Positions 51,054 through 59,600 of a stretch of DNA of 64,000 nucleotides are shown in pieces. The first letter of the stretch is position 1; the number at the start of each line of letters is the position of its first letter. A program made the translations under genes and the position numbers. The notes beneath the pieces are model-generated. The model searched no databases. It saw only the letters and a list, made by a program, of their open reading frames with translations, and was not told where the DNA came from. The DNA comes from Chryseobacterium cupriresistens (GTDB taxonomy: Bacteria > Bacteroidota > Bacteroidia > Flavobacteriales > Weeksellaceae): assembly GCF_046614675.1 (NCBI RefSeq), contig NZ_JBKKJT010000004.1:124001-188000 (forward strand), in the 5' to 3' direction.

Positions 51054-51078
51054 TTTAATTCTTTTATTTAATTACTTC

Positions 51079-51375
51079 TTATTTTCCATGTGTAAAACTG
51101 ATTACCTTTTTGGTTTTTACATTTACTTCCGCATAAGCTACGCCTCCCAGTTTGTTTTTAGGTAGAGTTCCTTGAACACTCCAAATACTGTCATTTTTTT
51201 CTGCAACAAATGGTTTTTGTTTATTTATTGCTGAGTTACCATAAATTTGCTTCCATTTCCTTTCAGCTATGGAAATGGCAATTTCTTTATCTGTTAGAGT
51301 CTTTTCTCCTTTATATGTATTACTCTTTTTACAACTTGTTACTGAAATTAATACTATAAGAATACAATATTTCAT
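51079..51375 (-). CDS. NTF2-fold immunity protein, lipoprotein
   Basis: A 98-aa protein with a lipoprotein signal (ILIVLISVTSC, Cys15). The mature part is a truncated NTF2-fold domain: AISIAERKWKQIYGNSAI, KPFVAEKNDSIWSVQGTLP, KNKLGGVAYAEVNVKTKKV and an SFTHGK ending. This pattern is the NTF2-fold immunity family. Being lipid-anchored, it would protect the periplasm from an incoming toxin. No toxin gene adjoins it, so it seems an orphan immunity gene. Confidence 0.8.
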   Translation of the reverse strand: MKYCILIVLISVTSCKKSNTYKGEKTLTDKEIAISIAERKWKQIYGNSAINKQKPFVAEKNDSIWSVQGTLPKNKLGGVAYAEVNVKTKKVISFTHGK

Positions 51376-51822
51376 TGAATAATTTATTTAACAAAAGATA
51401 GGAAAAAACCACTGTAGTTGAACAATGGTTTATGTAATAAGTTCTTTTGACAAATTAAGTATAGCCCAAGGGATACCAAATACCTCTAAAATTGGGAGAC
51501 AGAATATTTGATAATATAAGCTTGTCAAATCCCTTGCTACCGCAAAAATCCTTTGTAATTTAATTTAAAACTATAGATCAGAGCACCAGATTGAATTCCT
51601 AAAAACTTTTGTTTTTAATGATCTTATATTTTAAAAAGAAGCTCTTTATTATTCTAAATTCATATATCAACATCACAAATAATAAATACTGAATTAGTAG
51701 GATAAGTTCCACACGAAGGGATTCGTGCGGGAGCGAGGCTCAGATTATAAAATCCAAGACCTTACTTTTTAACTTACACACTTTGTGGGATAGTGTCTCA
51801 AAATATTTAAACGTTAAAGTGC
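51376..51822. other. Gene-free 450-bp spacer in the immunity run
   Basis: No ORF with coding character. It contains a GC-richer patch, CACACGAAGGGATTCGTGCG near 51710, and TTACACACTTTGTGGGATAG followed by TGTCTC at 51774-51799. The latter looks a little like the terminal repeat of an IS256-type element. It may be the scar of a lost cassette or insertion sequence. Confidence 0.3.
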
Positions 51823-52554
51823 CTAGTCCCAACTATTCCATTCTGAATTCTCATCCTCTCTCCATATTCCTTTCTCAATACCTAGCTTTAGAATAGGCTC
51901 TAAAGAATTATCAATTCCAAGTAAAGTTGCAATGGGAACTACTCTTAAATTATTTTTATCAACATCTTCTCCATTTTGAGTAAACCCTTCCCACTCATTT
52001 TCTTCCCATCTTGTTACCTCTGTTATTTTTTCACCAAACAAAACTTGTACTTCAGTTACAACTTGTGAATCTCGAGGTACTTCAAATTTCCATTCAATTC
52101 TATCATCAAGCCACTTCCAGATAATATTATCTGCATTCCACTCAATTGACATGTCTGGAATATCCAATGTATAATGCTTATTATCAGGTAAAATTTGATA
52201 TGCCTTAAAACTTTCAATTTTATAATAGTCATAAACTCCAAGCATCATAAACTCATTCCATGATTTGTGGACTTCCCTGAATCTAAATGTTCCAAACCCC
52301 TCTATTTCTACAGAAATTTCCTCAGGATTTATATTTTTGGTGAGTTTAGGAACAATTGAATTAAAAATCTTTAAAAGATCTTTATACAGATAGTTTTCAT
52401 TTCCTGCTAATATTAATTCAAATTGTAGTTTTTCTAAATTCCCGATTGTATAAGCAAATCTAGGATTTTCGCTGGTTTGCACTACAGTAATATGAAAGTT
52501 ATCTTTTTCAATGTTATTTTTAATTCTTTGGAAAAATTCCTCTTTATTATTCAT
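51823..52554 (-). CDS. DUF4262 domain-containing protein
   Basis: A 243-aa protein. Residues about 15-130 match DUF4262: FHITVVQTSENPRFAYTIGN, LQFELILAGNENYLYKDLL, then a beta-rich end around FGTFRFREVHKSWNEFMML. The C-terminal ~100 residues include a Trp/Glu-rich region (WKWLDDRIEWKFEVP) and are less conserved. DUF4262 occurs frequently near polymorphic toxins and is likely immunity-related. It follows Imm26 and probably shares its transcript unless the hairpin at 52586 stops it. Confidence 0.78.
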   Translation of the reverse strand: MNNKEEFFQRIKNNIEKDNFHITVVQTSENPRFAYTIGNLEKLQFELILAGNENYLYKDLLKIFNSIVPKLTKNINPEEISVEIEGFGTFRFREVHKSWNEFMMLGVYDYYKIESFKAYQILPDNKHYTLDIPDMSIEWNADNIIWKWLDDRIEWKFEVPRDSQVVTEVQVLFGEKITEVTRWEENEWEGFTQNGEDVDKNNLRVVPIATLLGIDNSLEPILKLGIEKGIWREDENSEWNSWD

Positions 52555-52585
52555 TTATATATTTTATTGATTGGGTTAATAAAAT

Positions 52586-52613
52586 TTAGGGTATTGTTTC
52601 CAACACCCTAATG
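52586..52613 (-). terminator. Hairpin between Imm26 and the DUF4262 gene
   Basis: The AGGGT/ACCCT stem, read on the minus strand as AGGGTGTTGGAAACAATACC then CT, could terminate after Imm26. A similar AGGGTATT/AATACCCT hairpin lies at 55628. Confidence 0.45.
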
Positions 52614-52638
52614 TAAAATTAGTAATTTCAAAAAAATA

Positions 52639-53181
52639 CTAATTATTTAATATCTCTTCAGCAATTTTTACAGACTCCAAGGTTTTATCATACAAAATTT
52701 TATCATAATCCTCTGGAATCCACTCTTGCAAACCAAAATGAGCTTTTAATGCATTTTGAAATCGAATTGGGCCGACTTCATTTTGATATGAAAGACTATC
52801 AAATGTATCTTTATCAATATTTGCCAGAAAATTTCCCTTGTGGTCAACCAGCCTTGCTCCGTCAGGATATTCATCATTTGGCAATCCTAATTTATAACAT
52901 GGAAACTTGACTGATGATAAATTAGACAACGTATTTCCTATTATCTCCCAATGCTTATGATACAGCTTTGCATCAACAGTATATCCTAAGAAAAGTATTT
53001 TTAAATCTTGTAACCCATTTAAGTCAACTTCTTCTTTTATATTATACTTTTTGTCGAAAACGATCATTATAAAATTATGCTTGTGGTTTGGCATATAAAC
53101 AATTTGTCCTATTCCAAATTCATCATTCTCAATGGGAATTGTAAAAACATCACCCACGTTTAATTTAAATCTTTTAGCCAT
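52639..53181 (-). CDS. Imm26 family immunity protein
   Basis: A 180-aa protein of the Imm26 family: FKLNVGDVFTIPIENDEF, GIGQIVYMPNHKHNFIMI, then a beta-rich centre. The conserved start, x-G-D-V-F-x-I-P and G-x-G-Q-I/V, is diagnostic. Its ATG follows by one base the stop codon of the reading frame that continues the truncated GIY-YIG RHS cassette, so it is very likely the immunity partner of that toxin. Confidence 0.82.
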   Translation of the reverse strand: MAKRFKLNVGDVFTIPIENDEFGIGQIVYMPNHKHNFIMIVFDKKYNIKEEVDLNGLQDLKILFLGYTVDAKLYHKHWEIIGNTLSNLSSVKFPCYKLGLPNDEYPDGARLVDHKGNFLANIDKDTFDSLSYQNEVGPIRFQNALKAHFGLQEWIPEDYDKILYDKTLESVKIAEEILNN

Positions 53182-53182
53182 C

Positions 53183-54106
53183 CTATGAATGTTTTGGTAC
53201 TTTTGGTTGTTTAATTTGATTTCTTTTATTTTCTAATCCTCCGTTAGGATTAGATTTATTAGTTGGTCCTCCTCCTTCGTCTATATGTTTTTGTTCTTTC
53301 TTATCAAGATCCTTACCCGGTTTTCCTCAATCTATAATATTGAAATCATAATCTGCATCGGGGTTTTTTCTTTGATGCTCTTTTTTTCTTTTTTCATATC
53401 TACCCTCATTTTTTGCCTGTCCCACGTAATCTTTTTCCTCTCCATTTTTATCTTTTCTTTTATAGATAATACCTTCTTCTCCTGAATTTGTATCACTTCC
53501 TTTATTTTCGGCTTTGCTATCTCCTTTTTGATTAGAATCGTTATTAAGTACACGGTTAGCGATTACTAAGCCGGTACTACCTACTGCTACAAGAACATTA
53601 ATTTGGGTACCTAATCCCCGCATTAAACCATTGTAATTATTAATGGCATTGCTCTTCATCTGCTCATACACTGCTGATCCAGCTCCCGCTTTTGCAGCAT
53701 ATGGAGGAGGAGGGGCTACTGCACCAGGTGCATAAATTGGTAATGGTACAAACTCAAGACCTTCCAATTCTCTACCATCAACAACTCTGTTTTCCGAGAA
53801 ATTATAATGCGACTGATAAGCATATTTTTCACTTAATGGGTCAACATTGAAGAACCTTCCCATTGCAGCATCATAGTTTCTCCATCGGTAAAAGCTCCAC
53901 TTAGTATCAATCTGGTTTTCCTGCCCCTGAGAAGAGTATCTATAGGCTGGAGATACTGTACCATTAATATTTAAATCCCCTCCAAATTCAAGCCCGAAAG
54001 GATAGTAATGGTTGGTCCTGTCAATTTTCAGGCTTCCGGAAGCATCTTTGTAATACGCCAGTCTGATGTTTCCTACCTGATCTGTGTAGTTGTAAATGTC
54101 GGTTTT
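53183..54106 (-). pseudogene. Orphan RHS C-terminal cassette with GIY-YIG nuclease toxin, interrupted by TGA
   Basis: An open frame with no start codon before codon ~82. The first ~115 codons are the end of an RHS core, matching the full-length gene at 56593 almost word for word (DQ-VGNIRLAYYKDA, YRWRNYDAAM, then GRFFNVDPLSEKYAYQSHYN). After ELEGLEF the sequence diverges: a Pro/Ala hydrophobic linker, then GIIYKRKDKNGEEKDYVGQA, the GIY-(11 residues)-YVG motif of a GIY-YIG/URI nuclease with KRKKEHQRKN. A TGA at 53327-53329 follows DFNIID. Beyond it the same frame continues for 47 codons with GKPGKDLDKKEQKHIDEGGG, PTNKSNPNGGLENKRNQ, the usual end of such toxins, to a TAG one base before imm26. 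The TGA replaces an inferred CGA. Confidence 0.85.
53753..54100 (-). repeat. RHS core repeat, copy in cassette 1
   Basis: About 350 bp shared with 57231-57575 in the expressed RHS gene and with cassette 2 at 55277-55605. It ends just after codons for ELEGLE, where the three toxins diverge. Confidence 0.85.
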
Positions 54107-54117
54107 TCAAAAAAGAA

Positions 54118-54160
54118 TAAAGCAGACAGCCAATGAGACTGTCTGTTCTAATCACTATTT
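54118..54160 (-). terminator. Possible terminator of the lipoprotein immunity gene
   Basis: CAGACAG/CTGTCTG hairpin around an 8-base loop, T-rich on the minus strand, between the end of the gene at 54267 and cassette 1. The rest of 54161-54266 is plain AT-rich sequence. Confidence 0.45.
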
Positions 54161-54266
54161 TTAAATAGTATTGCTATTTTTACTTATAAGAAAACAATGT
54201 GAAACATAGTCACTTTTCATCTAATGATAAAGGGATAAACTTCATGAAATATAACTTAGCCAATTA

Positions 54267-54683
54267 TTAATAATATGTTCTTGGTGTATTAGACAAAGTT
54301 AAATTGAGGCTATCACTCTTTTTTTTAATATAAAGATACTTATGATTCTCCATATCTTTTTTTTCCAAAATAATTTTTTGAGGTCCTATGTTAATTTGTA
54401 ATTTTTCACAAGTTGATTTCTGCGAATAGTAATCTGCTAAATTTATAGTATTATCAGTTGTTATATTTTTACTAAAGATCTCTTTAGAATCACATTTCAT
54501 AGAAACCTTTTCGTTATCAAAATAATCTTCAAAAAAAATATTAAGAAAATTTCCCTTTATGTCCAGTTTTTTTTGCAATTCTGTCAAGTTGGGATTTATA
54601 TTTTCCTGATTTACTGTGTAATTATATCTTTGTTGACATTGGCAAAAAAAGGATATAATTAAAAATAAAATAATTTTTTTCAT
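54267..54683 (-). CDS. Lipoprotein, likely immunity to the metalloprotease cassette
   Basis: A 138-aa protein with a lipoprotein signal (IILFLIISFFCQC, lipid Cys at about 16). The mature part is small, charged and without a recognised family; it has a Cys pair (MKCDSKE and STCEKL). It starts 5 bases after the stop codon of the metzincin toxin frame, the normal place for the cognate immunity gene. Anchoring in the envelope makes sense against a protease delivered to the periplasm. Function is inferred from position. Confidence 0.7.
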   Translation of the reverse strand: MKKIILFLIISFFCQCQQRYNYTVNQENINPNLTELQKKLDIKGNFLNIFFEDYFDNEKVSMKCDSKEIFSKNITTDNTINLADYYSQKSTCEKLQINIGPQKIILEKKDMENHKYLYIKKKSDSLNLTLSNTPRTYY

Positions 54684-54688
54684 AGGTA

Positions 54689-55605
54689 TTATGGATTAAA
54701 AGGTGATACAAATTGATTATTTTCTACTTCCACTTTAGTCGTTACAGGAACATACTTTTTAATTTCGCTTAGTTGTTCCTTTGTTATAGTTTCACCACTT
54801 GTTTCAGAATTCATCAGATTATCAAATTTCACACTTTGCTTTACTGTTGAAGGATTTGATGGATCTGTCTCATGTTTTAACCCAACGGTATGACCTAACT
54901 CATGACTAGTAACTTCTCCTGAGCTACTTCCTAAGATAGATTTAATTTGAATCCTGTTTGATTGAGAATTACCCATAATATTCACTTTTCTTACAACAAA
55001 AGGACTACTTCCACCTTCTATTTTGTCAACAAAATCTATATAATAATCGCCTTTTTCAACTTTGTCAACAAAACTAATATTATTTACTTTTGTATTTGTA
55101 TAAATACCTTCATTATCTGTCCCTGAATATACTTTTTCAACTGTTCTAACGATTTCTGCTGTTCTTATTTTCACATCTTCTGCAGTCATAATTTTACTGC
55201 TATTAAGAACTTTAAAGTCTATATTATATTGTATTTGCTGACTTCCGTCTAAATTTTTATAGTGTACTCCAGCCCATTCGAGCCCTTCTAATTCCTTACC
55301 ATCAACAACCCTGTTTTCAGAGAAATTATAATGCGACTGATAAGCATATTTTTCACTTAATGGGTCAACATTGAAGAACCTTCCCATCGCAGCGTCATAG
55401 TTCCTCCATCTGTAAGAGCTCCATCCTGTTTCCTGTTGTTTTTCCTGTCCTTGGGAAGAATACTTGTAATTGGGAGTAATAGAATTTGCAGTGCTCAGAT
55501 CTCCGCCAAACTCTAACCCGAAAGGATAATAGTTCGTTGTTCTGTCTATTTTCAGATTTCCGGAAGCATCTTTATAATACGCCAGTCTGATGTTCCCTAC
55601 CTGAT
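54689..55605 (-). pseudogene. Orphan RHS C-terminal cassette with metzincin-like protease toxin
   Basis: A start-codon-less RHS tip: the frame opens at the junction near 55605 and the first in-frame ATG is the conserved MGRFFNVDPLSEK. Up to ELEGLEW it repeats the RHS core. The distinct C-terminal ~215 residues contain EVTSHELGHTVGLKHE, the HExxHxxGxxH zinc site of metzincins, followed ~25 residues later by DNLMNSE, a Met-turn. The toxin part is intact with no frameshift, so it could be switched on by recombination with the full-length RHS gene. The lipoprotein at 54267 is its probable immunity partner. Called a pseudogene only because expression signals and the RHS body are missing. Confidence 0.8.
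55277..55605 (-). repeat. RHS core repeat, copy in cassette 2
   Basis: Direct repeat of the RHS core, diverged by scattered changes (for example GGDLSTANSITPNY instead of GGDLNINGTVSPAY). It starts and stops at the same points as cassette 1. Confidence 0.85.
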
Positions 55606-55627
55606 AAAGAAATTTCGTTTTAAAATT

Positions 55628-55654
55628 TAGGGTATTAAAAAATAATACCCTAAA
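55628..55654 (-). terminator. Hairpin downstream of the gene at 55682
   Basis: TTTAGGGTATT/AATACCCTAAA perfect inverted pair with a 6-base A loop. A near copy lies at 52586. No T run, so termination strength is doubtful. Confidence 0.4.
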
Positions 55655-55681
55655 TAATCAACATATTTATAAATTTATCTC

Positions 55682-56101
55682 TTATTGAGTTTTACAAACT
55701 TCAGAAGCAAAAACCTCCCCCTCAAATTGGGTTTCAATAATAGCGCATTTTCCTTCGATCTTTTTGATTGTGCAAAGATACCCACCATGAGAGTTAATAT
55801 ACTTATCAGTTTCGTCATGTTGACTTTTGGCAAGATCTAATAATAATATATATTGACAGTCGCTCTTCCATAATATTTTGTAGTATCTATCCTTCTGCAT
55901 CTTTTTATTTGTAGATAGATCAAAAACCTCTTCTTTTTGAAGATCTTTGGATTTTTCTATAAGATACCTTTTATTAGTCTTCTTATTTATTAGCACAAAT
56001 TTTCCATTTTTAAAATCCCTGCAAGATAGTGCTCCGGAAACAAATTCTTCAGAACTGCCTTGTAATGACAGAACAATGTGGAATAATATTAAAAACTTCA
56101 T
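55682..56101 (-). CDS. Small exported protein in the toxin island, unknown function
   Basis: A 139-aa protein with a probable signal peptide (MKFLILFHIVLSLQG). The ATG at 56101 is preferred to an upstream one at 56140 because it places the hydrophobic stretch at the N-terminus. The mature part is Lys-rich with several Cys (ALSCRDFKNGKF, KSDCQYILLLD, LCTIKKIEGKCAIIE). I recognise no family. It sits 20 bases after the ankyrin gene and before cassette 2, so it could be a second, periplasmic immunity factor or an orphan one. Confidence 0.6.
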   Translation of the reverse strand: MKFLILFHIVLSLQGSSEEFVSGALSCRDFKNGKFVLINKKTNKRYLIEKSKDLQKEEVFDLSTNKKMQKDRYYKILWKSDCQYILLLDLAKSQHDETDKYINSHGGYLCTIKKIEGKCAIIETQFEGEVFASEVCKTQ

Positions 56102-56120
56102 ATTATTTTTAAAACTGTCG

Positions 56121-56606
56121 TTAAGAAGTAAGAATTTCAATCATTTCATCATCTCCAATTTGCTTTGCAAAGTCTAAAGGAGATTTATTATTGTTATTTT
56201 TTGAATTTGGATCTGCACCAAAATCTTTTAATAACTTCACAATATCATAATAACCTCTTGCATTAAATACTGCAACCCAAAGAGGATTATTACCATATTT
56301 ATCATTCTTATTGATTTCGATAAGCTCATTGCCTAATAGTAATTCAGTTGATTCAAAATCATTATGAGCAGTACTGAAATGTAATGGAGTTTTTCCTTCT
56401 TTATCACAGTGATTAATATCTATTTGACAGCTTAATAAAAATTTTACAATATCAATTGCTTCAGATGCAATTGCTTCATGTAGAAGATTTTCGTCAAAAT
56501 CATTAATAAAATCATTAACATTAAAAGAGTTAACTTCACTTTTAACACTATCCAATTCGTTAAGTCTTACAAATTGAAAAACGGTATCTATTTTATTTTT
56601 TTTCAT
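56121..56606 (-). CDS. Ankyrin-repeat protein, candidate immunity to the GH-E nuclease
   Basis: A 161-aa cytosolic protein made of about four ankyrin repeats from residue 35 on: NLLHEAIASEAIDIVKFLL, GKTPLHFSTAHNDFESTELLL, YGNNPLWVAVFNARGYYDIV and KSPLDFAKQIGDDEMIEIL. Its start overlaps the end of the RHS toxin gene by 14 bases, so translation is coupled. Ankyrin proteins are a known immunity class in polymorphic toxin loci. A cytosolic inhibitor fits a nuclease toxin. Confidence 0.82.
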   Translation of the reverse strand: MKKNKIDTVFQFVRLNELDSVKSEVNSFNVNDFINDFDENLLHEAIASEAIDIVKFLLSCQIDINHCDKEGKTPLHFSTAHNDFESTELLLGNELIEINKNDKYGNNPLWVAVFNARGYYDIVKLLKDFGADPNSKNNNNKSPLDFAKQIGDDEMIEILTS

Positions 56607-59600
56607 ACTTATGACTTCTATTTGCTGATTTTGATTCGGGTTGATAATTTTTCGGATTCCTATATTCCTCTAAGAACTTTTCTTTTGAAATTTTACCATC
56701 CATATAATCTTTATGTAATTTTCTATATTCATGTCCAGGCTTATGTCCCATATCCCATGATCTGGGTTTTATTGATTTATCCCATGTTAACTCTTCACCA
56801 GTATTCGGATCATAAACTTTGTTATCTTTTTGTTTGCCACTTTCCCAAACTTGCTCCACTTGATCTTTTCCATAACCTGGACGACTCTTACTATATGGCT
56901 TTTTTGCTACTTTTGCTTCTGCCTTTGCTGCTGCTTTCGCTTCTGCCTTCGCTTCCGCCTTTAATACCATTGAGGCTGCCTTTACCTCTACTTTTGCTTG
57001 CGGAACTAGATTTAAAGCTAATAATTTTGCAGCATCTGTTCTATTAGCAGGGTAACCATCAAGATCACGACCAGTAGCAATTGTGTAAAGTTCCTCAACA
57101 GGTGTCACTGTTTTAATAACGACCATAAAGGCTGCACTATTGGCTTCCTGATCTTCCCTCTCTGCTCTCGACTGGATACCACCTTTTTGCTTCATTGCCA
57201 TCCTGAAACGGAAATCTTCACCTTCTAAACCCTCAAGCTCAACATTATCAACAACCCTGTTTTCAGAGAAATTATAATGCGACTGATAAGCATATTTTTC
57301 ACTTAAGGGGTCAACATTAAAGAACCTCGCCATCCCGGCATCATAGTTCCTCCATCGGTAAGAACTCCATTTGGTATCAATCTGGTTTTCCTGTCCCTGA
57401 GAAGAGTATCTATAGGCTGGAGATACTGTACCATTAATATTTAGATCTCCGCCAAACTCCAATCCAAAGGGATAGTAATGGTTGGTTCTATCTATTTTCA
57501 GGCTTCCGGTAGCATCTTTGTAATACGCCAGTCTGATGTTTCCGACCTGATCGGTATAATTGTAAATATACTTATTTTGGACGAAATCATAATATCCTTC
57601 TGAGGTAGGAACGAAACTTAATACATCATTGGTATACTGAAAACCATCCAGATAATCTGTTTTGCTGGTGGTTTCCAGCTGTGATCTACCTGTTCCATAC
57701 GTGTAGACTTTTCTCAGTTTGGCTCCGGCAGCATTATACAGATACTTTGTATTGACATTAAAAATGCTCGAAAAGTCATGAGTATTATATAATCTGCTAA
57801 ATTTTATGTAGTTGGGAAGGTTGAGATAATTATAGTCAATCTGTAATATCCCTCTATCTTCATGGCTAATCATATTACCATTAGCATCATAGGGAATAGC
57901 AATTGATTCAGAAGCCGGATAGCCGGCATAGTTACTTGTAGCATCGCTTACCGTATTAACCTTATTTCCATCGTAGGTATAAGTGAGGTCATCAATCTGC
58001 TCTGCTCCAAAATTTTGCAATAATCTGTTTCTTTTCAGACTTTGGATATTCCCGTTGACATCATAGGTAAGGGCTTCATTATAATAATTATTCATCGGAA
58101 CCGCGGCATTAGGCTCAGAATAAATGCCATTTTTTAATCTGTCTAATCCATCGTACTGGTAATTATACCTTCTGAAGGTACCATTATCCGCACTTGACCA
58201 GTCTATCTCCGCAATATTCCCATTATATTTCCCTATAGAAACAGTGGAATACACAGGATTATGGTATTTCATCTCATAGGCAAAAAGCTTCCCGTTAAGG
58301 TTGGCAGGGTCATTCACTTTGGTAAGCCATCCACGGATATTGTAGGTCTGGTCTATAGATTGTAACGGTGTACCCGTGGTATTGCCTGTCTTTTTATTGG
58401 TAAGTTGTCCCAGATCATTGTAGGTATTTTCTGCCAGCAGTTCTTCTGTCTGGCTGTTCACCTTGTGATAATGCTTCAGCAGTCTTTTCTGGTCATCATA
58501 TACAAACCTTTCTTTGATCACCACTTCTGCATCTGCACTTCCTTTTTTGTGGTAGGTATAGCTTTCATCTACCGCGCCAGAAAAATCAAGCTTGAATTCC
58601 TTTTTAGTATAACCCCCTAAATGATTCCAGCTTTTTTCACTTACTTTTTCCCCTTTGGTGTTGTAATAGAAATAGGTTTTCGTCCAGTTATCGTCCTCAA
58701 TGTTTTTTACATAGGATGCTGTGGGCAGACCTTTTGTAGAAACGCCTCCGTTGAGTGTCTTATCTTCATTTACAACATACTGTTCAAGGATTTTTGCAGG
58801 GGGAAACTCTTTGGTATCTCTTGGGTAAGAGTCGTAGTAATTAACTGTAAGCACCGTAGTAAAAGCTGACAGGAAATTGTTGGTATAATATACCATAATG
58901 CCATTTTTACTGAATCCTGTATCAGAAGGAGTTTCACTTACCACCTGTGTGGCAAGCTGGGATTGCATTGAAGCTCTGTCCCCACCCGAAACAAGTCCCG
59001 TATAAGCAATACGGCCTAAAGCATCATATTTGGTCAGCAGCCACTGTCCTTTATTTTTCAGGTTCACATCCTGGGTAAGGACCGGGCGGTCGGCAGCATC
59101 ATACACTACCGATTCCCAATCGTCTCTTCCGGGCAGTCTTTTTTCCACCTGTCTGTCCAATCCATCATATCGGTACTGATAACAAAGACTGTTTACAATA
59201 TCCGTGGTAACCACATTGCTGTTTTGTTCAATTTTCTTTACCGCCAGAGGGGGAATTACAAATGCCTTTTGCCCGTATTCATTGTACACATAATAGGTAT
59301 CAATATTTTGTGTTCCATCTGTCCGGCGTACCAGCACCGTTTCACCACGTCCGTTCTGGAACTGGATAACAGGAGTTCCATCTTCATCAGTAACGGTATT
59401 TTTGTATAAGGTTCCTGCGGTATAAAACTCACTGCCTGGTACTACAGATACAGAAGAAGTTGTTTTTTTGTCTGTTCCAACCGTTGTAGTTACTGTATTG
59501 GTGACAAATTTCTTTACCTCACTCCCCAGGTTTGTTTCATATTTAAATTTCTGGGTGTGTCCGCTGCTCATCTTCCAGGGATCACCCGGCTGGGCCACTT

